Both the position numbers and the translations under genes were made by a program. The notes beneath the pieces are model-generated. The model was not told the DNA's origin. It saw only the letters and a program-made list of their open reading frames with translations, and searched no databases. This document shows, in pieces, positions 58,082 through 64,000 of a stretch of DNA of 64,000 nucleotides. The DNA is from Kineosporia rhizophila. Lineage in GTDB: Bacteria; Actinomycetota; Actinomycetes; Actinomycetales; Kineosporiaceae. The stretch lies in the NCBI RefSeq assembly GCF_021277265.1, contig NZ_JAJSOH010000020.1, forward strand, positions 62,001 to 126,000, written 5' to 3'. The stretch's first letter is position 1. Each line of letters opens with the position of its first letter.

Positions 58082-58875
58082 CGGGCGGCCGCCCGGTGAC
58101 GTCGCAGCAGGGCGGAATAGCCACGTTCGGCCGGGCTGTCGCCCGGATCGCCCTCGGCGCCCTGGGCGGTCAGTTCGGCGGGGGTGCCCTGGAAGGCCAG
58201 GCGGCCCTCGTTGATCATGACGACGTCGGTGCAGGCGGCCACCACGTCTTCCACCAGGTGGGTGGAGACCAGCACACAGTTGTCGCTGCCGATGTCACGC
58301 AGCAGTTCGCGGAAGTCCAGACGCTGCTCCGGGTCCAGGCCCACGGTGGGCTCGTCCAGCAGCAGCAGCGCCGGATCGTTGACGATGGCCTGGGCGATGC
58401 CGGCGCGGCGTAACATGCCGCCGGACAGCGTTTTCATCCGGGCGTCGGCCTTGGCGGCCAGGCCGACCCGTTCGATCGCCCGCTGGGTGGCTCCCGGCAC
58501 GGCCTGCTTGGGCATCTCTTTCAGCCAGGCCATGTACTCGACGAACTCGCGCACGGTGAAGCGCGGGTAGAAGCCGAACTGCTGCGGCAGGTAGCCCAGC
58601 CCGCGGCGGACGCCGCGCAGGTCGGCACCGGCGTTCACCGGCTGGCCCAGCAGTTCGAGCCGCCCGCCGGCCGGTTTGAGCACCGTGGCCAGGGCCCGGA
58701 TGAGGGTGGTCTTGCCGGCGCCGTTGGGCCCGAGCAGGCCGTGCACGCCGACGCCCAGAGCCAGGTCGAGTTCGTTCACGGCCAGGTGTCGGCCGGTTCG
58801 CACCTGCAGCTTCTCGGCGTGGATGGCCCAGGGGTGGAGCGTGGGGGCCGTTTCGGCCGCGCTCACCGTACGCAT
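58078..58875 (-). CDS. ABC transporter ATP-binding protein
   Basis: 265 residues from ATG 58875 (AAGGAG upstream). Walker A GLLGPNGAGKTTLIRAL, Q-loop YLPQQFGFYP, signature LSGGMLRRAGIAQAI, Walker B LLLLDEPTVGLDPEQ and the H-loop VSTHLVEDV are intact. It is the motor for the adjacent membrane proteins; the presence of a coupled ECF sigma/anti-sigma pair suggests a cell-envelope-stress role such as antimicrobial peptide or lantibiotic export. Confidence 0.93.
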   Translation of the reverse strand: MRTVSAAETAPTLHPWAIHAEKLQVRTGRHLAVNELDLALGVGVHGLLGPNGAGKTTLIRALATVLKPAGGRLELLGQPVNAGADLRGVRRGLGYLPQQFGFYPRFTVREFVEYMAWLKEMPKQAVPGATQRAIERVGLAAKADARMKTLSGGMLRRAGIAQAIVNDPALLLLDEPTVGLDPEQRLDFRELLRDIGSDNCVLVSTHLVEDVVAACTDVVMINEGRLAFQGTPAELTAQGAEGDPGDSPAERGYSALLRRHRAAAR

Positions 58876-58910
58876 CTGTTTCTCCTTGTAAGCGGCGGAT
58901 GTGCGGCTGG

Positions 58911-59696
58911 TCAGCGGGTGCTGGAGAGCCGGTGGAAGTAGTCGGTCCGGGTGGCCAGCAGGCCGGCCAGGCCGGTCAGGGCGAGGGTGGTCAGGGCCCA
59001 CCCGGGGGCAGCGCCCGGCTGCAGCACGGTGGGCAGGTCGGTGTTCATGACAGTCGGGGTGATGACCGCCAGCGTCCAGAGGGCGCCGAGCCCGGCGGCG
59101 GCACGCCGCACTCCGACGAAGGCGCCGAGGACGAGGGAGGCGGCGGTGAACGCCAGGCACGGCAGCAGGGCCAGAGCCAGGGGAGCACCGGTCAGGGCCA
59201 AGGCCGGCACGATCACGGCAAGCGCTGTGGCCGTACGGCGCAGCAGCATGGTCAGGCCGGCGGTCGGGGTGGCGGCGATCAGTTCCCAGGCGGGGTCGAA
59301 GCGCCGGCTCCAGGCTCCGGCCACCGCGGGCAGCGGAGCTATCGGTGCCAGGAGCAACACCGGTTGCGGGAAGTCGGGTACCAGCCGCTGGATCAGGACC
59401 GCGCAGCCGAGAAGGACCAGGGCCATGGTCAGCCAGGGCAGCAGGGCCCAGACGAACCAGCGGTTCAGGGCCACCGACCAGTGGCGCTGCGGGGCGGGCG
59501 CCGGGCCTGCGGCGATGGCCGCGTCCAGGTTGACGGCGACCCGCGCCAGCAGGTCGTCGCTGCTGGTGGCCAGTTCGGCCCGGCAGTCGGCGCAGGTCTC
59601 CAGGTGCACCTCGACCGCCCAGGAGGTGACCTCGGGCAGTTCGGCTTCCCGGTCGGCGTAGCGGGCCAACACTGCGGGACTGGGGTGGGGCGTCAT
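58911..59696 (-). CDS. Anti-sigma factor-like membrane protein (zinc-finger plus helices)
   Basis: 261 residues. N-terminal anti-sigma zinc-binding motif HLETCADCRAE (H-x3-C-x2-C) preceded by MTPHPSPAVLARYADREAEL. It continues with about six hydrophobic segments (FVWALLPWLTMALVLLGCAVL, PVLLLAPIAPLPAVAGAW, TATALAVIVPALALTGAPLA and others), more than usual for anti-sigma factors. ATG 59696 overlaps the sigma stop (ATGA). It likely sequesters the sigma factor until an envelope signal arrives. Confidence 0.85.
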   Translation of the reverse strand: MTPHPSPAVLARYADREAELPEVTSWAVEVHLETCADCRAELATSSDDLLARVAVNLDAAIAAGPAPAPQRHWSVALNRWFVWALLPWLTMALVLLGCAVLIQRLVPDFPQPVLLLAPIAPLPAVAGAWSRRFDPAWELIAATPTAGLTMLLRRTATALAVIVPALALTGAPLALALLPCLAFTAASLVLGAFVGVRRAAAGLGALWTLAVITPTVMNTDLPTVLQPGAAPGWALTTLALTGLAGLLATRTDYFHRLSSTR

Positions 59697-60235
59697 GACA
59701 GGGCCTCCCGAAGGGCGTTCCGGGCCCGCCGGGCCCGGGACTTGATGGTGTTCTCGGGCACGCCCAGCAGCACCGACGTCTCCCGTACGGAGAACCCGTC
59801 GAGCACCATCGCGCGCAGCACCTCGCGGGCCTCGGCGGGCAGCTCCAGCAGCGCCTGCTCCATCTCGTGACCGACCAGACCCGCCAGGACCTCGTCCTCG
59901 GCTGCTGGGGCGACCGTCTCGGCCACCGGTACGGCGGGCATCCGCCCGACCCGGGCCCGGCGGCGCAGCGCGTCGATCAGGCGGTGGGCCGCGATGGTCC
60001 ACAGCCAGCCCAGCGCGCTGCCGGAGGTCGCCGAACCGGCGAAGCTGTCCGCCGCCCGCCACACCGCCAGGTAGGTCTCCTGCATGACGTCGGCGACCAC
60101 GTCGTCGTCGGCGCACCGGCGGCGCAGCCGGGCGAGCAGCCACGGCGAGGTGCGCCGGTACAGCTCGTCGAATGCGCGCCGGTCGCCTGCGGCGATGCGG
60201 CGGACGAGGTGTTCCTCGTCGGGGCTCTGACTCAC
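59693..60235 (-). CDS. ECF-family RNA polymerase sigma factor
   Basis: 180 residues with sigma-70 region 2 (AFDELYRRTSPWLLARLRRRCADDDVVADVMQETYLAVWRAADSFAG) and region 4 (LELPAEAREVLRAMVLDGFSVRETSVLLGVPENTIKSRARRARNALRE). It is the first gene of a five-gene operon with its anti-sigma and an ABC transporter. Autoregulation is likely, but no sigma-specific promoter was identified in the 146-base region before the divergent TAP gene. Confidence 0.92.
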   Translation of the reverse strand: MSQSPDEEHLVRRIAAGDRRAFDELYRRTSPWLLARLRRRCADDDVVADVMQETYLAVWRAADSFAGSATSGSALGWLWTIAAHRLIDALRRRARVGRMPAVPVAETVAPAAEDEVLAGLVGHEMEQALLELPAEAREVLRAMVLDGFSVRETSVLLGVPENTIKSRARRARNALREALS

Positions 60236-60381
60236 AACCAGCTAGACGATGGCAGGTCTGTGGCCGGGTTCAAGGCATGGTGTGGCGTGGGTCACTCGAT
60301 CGGCGGGTCTGGGTGATGGCGGTGAACCCTCAGGCTCCCTGGCGCGTGTGAGCGCTGGTGGGCCTGCAGGAGGGACGAGAC

Positions 60382-61899
60382 ATGCTGAAGGCAAGAGCAA
60401 CGGCCACGGTCGCCGCCGCGCTGCTGTTGTGCGGGGCCTGCACCAGCTCGGCCCAGGAGACGGGGCCGGCCAAGACGCAGCCCCTGACGTGGGGTGAGTG
60501 CCCGCCGGACTCGAGGGGCGACGGCCTGGAGTGCACGACCCTCGACGTCCCGCTGGACTACCGGGACCCGGACGGCAGGACGATCGAGATCGCGGTGTCC
60601 CGGCTGAAGAGCGCCGACCCGGGCAAGCGCCGGGGGATCCTGTTGACCAATGCGGGCGGACCAGGCGGCGCGAGCCTCTCCTACCCGGCGATCCTCAAGC
60701 AGTTGGGGATGCCGGAGCGCGTGCTGGAGACCTACGACGTGATCGGGATGGACCCGCGCGGGGTCGGGCACAGCACCCCCGTCACCTGCGGGCTGAAGGC
60801 GGAGGAATGGATCTCCAACGTGCCGCGCTACGCGGCGGACCCGGCCGAGGTCACGGAGGCGGCGCAGGCGGCCGAGGCGATCGCCGCCAAGTGCGGCGAC
60901 TCCGGGACAGCCGGCCTGTTGCCGCACATCACCACCGCCAACACCGCCCGTGACCTGGATCTGATCCGGCAGTCGCTGGGAGAGGAGAAGGCCTCCTACT
61001 TCGGCATCTCCTACGGCACGTACCTGGGCTCGGTGTACACCAGCCTGTTCCCCGAGACCACCGACCGGGTGATGCTGGACAGCGCCACTGGCCCAGGTGG
61101 CTGGGACTCCGAGTTCTCCCGGCTGTACGGGCAGGGTTTCCAGGACCGGTTCCCGGACTTCGCCGAATTCGTCGCCGAGCAGCCGAAGTACGGCCTCGGC
61201 CGCACCCCCGGGCAGGTGCAGGAGAAGTACTTCGAGCTGGCCGGGGAGCTGGACCGCAGGCCCAGCGCCGAGGGTTTCAACGGCGACCTGTTCCGCCAGC
61301 TCACCTTCGCGAACCTCTACTACGACTGGAAGTTCGAGGAGCTGGCGAAGATGTGGCAGGCCCTGGACCAGGGCACCCCGGTGCCGCAGCCCTCGACCGG
61401 CCCGACCTCCACGCCCGCCCCGGCCGGTGATGTTCCGGCCGACAACTACCTGGCCAGCCAGTTGCACGTGATCTGCAACGACTCGGACTGGCCGGAAGAC
61501 GTGCAGTCCTACCAGCGCAACGTCGAGGCCGACCGGAAGCAGTTCCCGATGTTCGGGGCGGCGGGGGCCAACATCACGCCGTGTGCGTTCTGGCCCGGTG
61601 ATCCGCTCGAGCCACCGGTGCAGATCGGCGCCGAGGGCCCCGCGAACGTGCTGATCCTGCAGAACCTGCGCGATCCGGCCACCCCTGCGGCCGGGGCCCG
61701 GCAGTTGCGGGAGGCCTTCGGCGACCGGGCCCGGCTGGTGACCGCCGACCAGGGTGGGCACCTGAACTATCTCTACCTGGGCAACTCCTGCGCCGAGGAG
61801 ATCACCACGACGTTCCTGGTCTCCGGAGAACGTCCGGCCCAGGACCAGTCCTGCGCAGCTGGGCCGAAAGGCAAGGGCGGCCCGCGGGCTTCGCGGTGA
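60382..61899 (+). CDS. Secreted TAP-like alpha/beta-hydrolase (tripeptidyl aminopeptidase type)
   Basis: 505 residues from ATG 60382 (GGAGGGA upstream). The N-terminus (LKARATATVAAALLLCGACTSSAQ) is a signal peptide with a Cys that could make it a lipoprotein, although the lipobox is imperfect. The catalytic Ser is in YFGISYGTYLGSVY, the Asp in LRDPATPAAGA and the His in QGGHLNYLYL, with the family's C-terminal TAP-like domain. NAGGPGGASLS is the oxyanion loop. Releases tripeptides or hydrolyses esters at the cell surface. Several Thr/Pro-rich linkers are present. Confidence 0.92.
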   Translation: MLKARATATVAAALLLCGACTSSAQETGPAKTQPLTWGECPPDSRGDGLECTTLDVPLDYRDPDGRTIEIAVSRLKSADPGKRRGILLTNAGGPGGASLSYPAILKQLGMPERVLETYDVIGMDPRGVGHSTPVTCGLKAEEWISNVPRYAADPAEVTEAAQAAEAIAAKCGDSGTAGLLPHITTANTARDLDLIRQSLGEEKASYFGISYGTYLGSVYTSLFPETTDRVMLDSATGPGGWDSEFSRLYGQGFQDRFPDFAEFVAEQPKYGLGRTPGQVQEKYFELAGELDRRPSAEGFNGDLFRQLTFANLYYDWKFEELAKMWQALDQGTPVPQPSTGPTSTPAPAGDVPADNYLASQLHVICNDSDWPEDVQSYQRNVEADRKQFPMFGAAGANITPCAFWPGDPLEPPVQIGAEGPANVLILQNLRDPATPAAGARQLREAFGDRARLVTADQGGHLNYLYLGNSCAEEITTTFLVSGERPAQDQSCAAGPKGKGGPRASR

Positions 61900-62001
61900 G
61901 ACCAGACGCAAAGGCGGCTGTTGCCGCTTTCCAGCACCACCCGTCCATTGTTCTTCGTTGGCCGGACTGCAGGTGTAGCGGCGCGAACCGGTACGTCCGG
62001 C

Positions 62002-62025
62002 GCTCTGGTGCAAATGCACCAGAGC
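62002..62025. promoter_or_regulatory. Perfect 11-base inverted repeat: putative operator of the MFS/monooxygenase pair
   Basis: GCTCTGGTGCA (62002-62012) and TGCACCAGAGC (62015-62025) are exact complements separated by AA, 73 bases ahead of the MFS start. The size and spacing suit a MarR- or TetR-type dimer site. No regulator is encoded next to it in the window, so one may follow beyond 64000. Confidence 0.7.
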
Positions 62026-62097
62026 AATGCGGTTACGACGGACGATGCCGTGCGGGGGCCCCGAGAACGAGAGTGAAGGGCATCGGAGGCCGACGTT

Positions 62098-63540
62098 GTG
62101 TCGGCTGTTCACGAGCCGTTCAAGGGGACGTTTGTGTCTGTGTCTGTATCGCAACCGAGGGTTGCGCCGGCCCGCCTGGGAAGACTCCCGGTCGTGGTGC
62201 TCGGATTCCTGGCGCTGGCGCTGGGGACACTGCAGTCGGTGGTGGAGCCCGCGCTTCCACTGCTGCAGCGGGAACTGGGGGTCAGTCCGGCTGAGGGGGC
62301 GCTGGTCGCCAACACGTTGCTGGTCACGGGAGCGGTACTGACCCCGGTGGTCGGGAAACTCGGCGACCGCTACGGGGGAAGGCGGGTGATGGTGTGGCTG
62401 ATGGCGGTGGTTTCCGCCGGTGGCCTGCTGGCGGCGATCGCTCCGAGTCTGCCGGTTCTGCTGCTGGGCCAGCTCCTGCAGGGTGCCATGGTGGGGGCGC
62501 TGCCGTTGTCGTTCATTCTGGTGCGCCGGCATCTGCCGACCGGGCGTTCGCAGGCGGCGATCGGGGTGGTCGTCTCCCTGTTCACCGGTGGCGGCATGAT
62601 CGGCACGCTGATCGCGGGACCGATCGCCGAACTGCTCTCTTGGCAGTGGATGTTCGCGGTGCCGACGATCGCCGTGGGAGCGGCGACGCTGGCGGTGATC
62701 CGGGTGATGCCCGACGACGAGCCGACCGGCTCCGAGGGCCCGATCGACTGGCCGGGAGTAGTGCTGCTCAGCGCCACGCTGCTGGCCCTGATGGTGGGTC
62801 TGGTGTCGGTCACCAGCGCGGCTCTGCCTCCGTTCGCCATCGGCCTGCTGGCGCTGCTGGTGGCAGCCCTGGCCACCGGTTGGGTGGCCGTCGAGCGCCG
62901 GGCCCCGGCGCCCATGGTCGACCTGCAGATGCTGGCCCAGCCCACGATGTGGCAAGGCGCCGTGCTCACCCTGGTGATCACGATCAGCTTCGGCATGGTG
63001 GTCTTCCTGCTGCCGCAGCTGTTCGCAGTCTCCGGTGCCGGTTACGGTTTCGCGGCCGGGACCACCATGATCGGACTGTTCCTGCTGCCCGGCGCGGTAG
63101 CCGGTGCGCTGAGCGACTCCGTAGGCGGTCTCGCGGCGCGGCGGTTCGGCTCCCGGACGGTGGCCGTGGTGGGCATCGTGGTCATGGCCTTGACCATGTT
63201 CTCGCTGGCGGTCTATCACGATGCGGCCTGGCTCCTGGTCGGGGCGAAGGTGCTGACCGCGGTGGCCGCGGGCATGGGCACCACGGCGTTGCTGGCCGGA
63301 ACCGCGACCGCGGTGGAGGCCAAGGACACCGGTATCGCCACCAGCCTGCTGGTGGTCACCCGAGTCATCGGAATCGCGATCGGGGTTCAGGTGGCCGGGG
63401 CGATCCTGGCTGCCGGGACCGACCCGGTGACCGAGCTGCCCAGTGAGTCGGCCTTCGTCACCGGGTTCGTGGTGGCCGGTCTGGTGGCCGGTCTGTCGTT
63501 GCTGGCGGTCCGCGGATCCACGAAGGGAAGCCAGGCATGA
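62098..63540 (+). CDS. MFS drug efflux transporter (DHA2/EmrB type)
   Basis: 480 residues from GTG 62098, with GGAGG eight bases before. Motif A appears as GKLGDRYGGRRVMVWLM. GTLQSVVEPALPLLQRELGVSPAEGALVANTLLVTGAV is typical of 14-helix drug exporters. It is coupled to an FAD monooxygenase by ATGA and sits behind a large operator, so drug or aromatic-antibiotic resistance is likely. Substrate unknown. Confidence 0.92.
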   Translation: MSAVHEPFKGTFVSVSVSQPRVAPARLGRLPVVVLGFLALALGTLQSVVEPALPLLQRELGVSPAEGALVANTLLVTGAVLTPVVGKLGDRYGGRRVMVWLMAVVSAGGLLAAIAPSLPVLLLGQLLQGAMVGALPLSFILVRRHLPTGRSQAAIGVVVSLFTGGGMIGTLIAGPIAELLSWQWMFAVPTIAVGAATLAVIRVMPDDEPTGSEGPIDWPGVVLLSATLLALMVGLVSVTSAALPPFAIGLLALLVAALATGWVAVERRAPAPMVDLQMLAQPTMWQGAVLTLVITISFGMVVFLLPQLFAVSGAGYGFAAGTTMIGLFLLPGAVAGALSDSVGGLAARRFGSRTVAVVGIVVMALTMFSLAVYHDAAWLLVGAKVLTAVAAGMGTTALLAGTATAVEAKDTGIATSLLVVTRVIGIAIGVQVAGAILAAGTDPVTELPSESAFVTGFVVAGLVAGLSLLAVRGSTKGSQA

Positions 63541-64000
63541 GATCGGTTCTGATCAGTGGGGCGAGTATTGCCGGACCTGCGCTGGCGTACTGGCTGCAAC
63601 GCGCGGGATTCGCGGTCACGGTGGTGGAGAAGGCATCGACGGTGCGCGGAGGCGGATATCCGATCGACGTGCGCGGTACCGCCGTGGAGGTGGTGCGCCG
63701 CATGGGTCTGCTTCCGCAGCTCTCTCGGCTGCAGACCGATTCGCGCCACCTGACGTTCCTCGATCCCGACGGCGCCACCGTCGCCGTGCTCAGCCCGCAC
63801 GCGGTCGCCGGCAGCGTGGCCGGTCAGGATCTGGAGGTGCGACGAGGCGACCTGGCCGCCGGCCTGTACGAGCTGGTGCGCCACGAGGTCGAGTTCCGGT
63901 TCGGGGACGCGGTCGAGACTCTGGACCAGAGCGCGGCCGGGGTGGAGGTGACGTTCGTGAGCGGGCAGCGACGCACCTTCGACCTGGTGATCGGCGCCGA
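63537..64000 (+). CDS. FAD-dependent monooxygenase, N-terminal part (3' end beyond window)
   Basis: First 154 residues are present. ATG 63537 overlaps the MFS stop. The FAD-binding motif VLISGASIAGPALAYWLQRAGFAVTVVEKA and the RGTAVEVVRRMGLLPQL segment are those of TetX-like/aromatic flavoprotein monooxygenases; QDLEVRRGDLAAGLYELV and FDLVIGA begin the DG region. With a drug pump in the same operon, a role in antibiotic inactivation or aromatic modification is plausible but unproven. Confidence 0.9.
   Translation, partial: MRSVLISGASIAGPALAYWLQRAGFAVTVVEKASTVRGGGYPIDVRGTAVEVVRRMGLLPQLSRLQTDSRHLTFLDPDGATVAVLSPHAVAGSVAGQDLEVRRGDLAAGLYELVRHEVEFRFGDAVETLDQSAAGVEVTFVSGQRRTFDLVIGA

Noticed and set aside
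60292..63219. Long antisense open frame (about 975 codons) over the TAP and MFS genes
   Set aside because: Same reason: low-complexity composition, no domain, and it opposes two well-supported genes.
1..64000. CRISPR arrays, tRNA/rRNA genes, insertion sequences, integrase or prophage genes
   Set aside because: I scanned for regular repeats, cloverleaf-like ends, transposase and integrase motifs and saw none. A dedicated tRNAscan/CRISPR/IS search would be decisive.

Overview
The window is chromosomal DNA of very high G+C content from an actinomycete. Supporting signs are coding that is almost all G/C at third codon positions, frequent GTG starts, GTGA/ATGA stop-start overlaps, a DUF574-type SAM methyltransferase, a PASTA-bearing class A PBP and SufR-like, TetR, IclR and LacI regulators. 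The genus cannot be fixed from sequence alone; a Kineosporia- or Streptomyces-like soil or plant-litter saprophyte would fit. No rRNA, tRNA, CRISPR array, IS element or prophage was recognised.

Layout. 1-6.4 kb: the tail of a GH1 beta-glucosidase coupled to a sugar MFS transporter broken by a one-base frameshift, a class IV aminotransferase-like gene, a DUF574 methyltransferase, a 33-residue membrane protein lying antisense to the end of a GT4 glycosyltransferase, and a TylF-type methyltransferase. 6.4-12 kb: an OafA/SGNH acyltransferase diverging from a TPP-riboswitch-controlled thiamin salvage operon, thiM-thiE-thiD/tenA. 12-16.6 kb: a bifunctional PBP and a GH35-like protein lacking its catalytic half. 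16.6-20.3 kb: a sugar-acid degradation locus (IlvD/Edd dehydratase, FAH hydrolase, zinc dehydrogenase) around a shared divergent operator. 20.3-22.7 kb: a TetR/MFS pair with an operator palindrome.

22.7-37 kb is the metabolic centrepiece, an aromatic amine to homoprotocatechuate pathway. A copper amine oxidase and an APC permease form one operon. A separate seven-gene operon (flavin monooxygenase, HpaH, HpaI, an FAH-RraA fusion, HpaE, HpaD, aldehyde dehydrogenase) covers aldehyde oxidation, ring hydroxylation, meta-cleavage and degradation to pyruvate plus succinic semialdehyde. A TetR and an IclR regulator flank the operons, and a PcaR/PcaU-like operator sits in the divergent promoter. No HpaBC hydroxylase or separate HpaF isomerase is present.

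37-50 kb is mixed: VOC and MmcQ proteins, a NADAR-domain protein, a secreted PL9-like pectate lyase, a GNAT, a flavin monooxygenase/TetR pair with a striking double palindrome, a secreted GH114-like protein, small acidic and lectin-like proteins, an SDR, a conserved-hypothetical/zinc dehydrogenase pair and a GAF-GAF-GGDEF diguanylate cyclase. 50-64 kb: a LacI regulator with a perfect operator beside a 69-residue ORF, an Fe-S-type HTH regulator paired with flavohaemoglobin, a TRIC/UPF0126 channel, an ArsR/MFS pair, an ECF sigma-anti-sigma-ABC operon, a TAP-like secreted peptidase, and an MFS pump coupled to a flavin monooxygenase that runs off the window end behind a perfect 11-bp inverted repeat.
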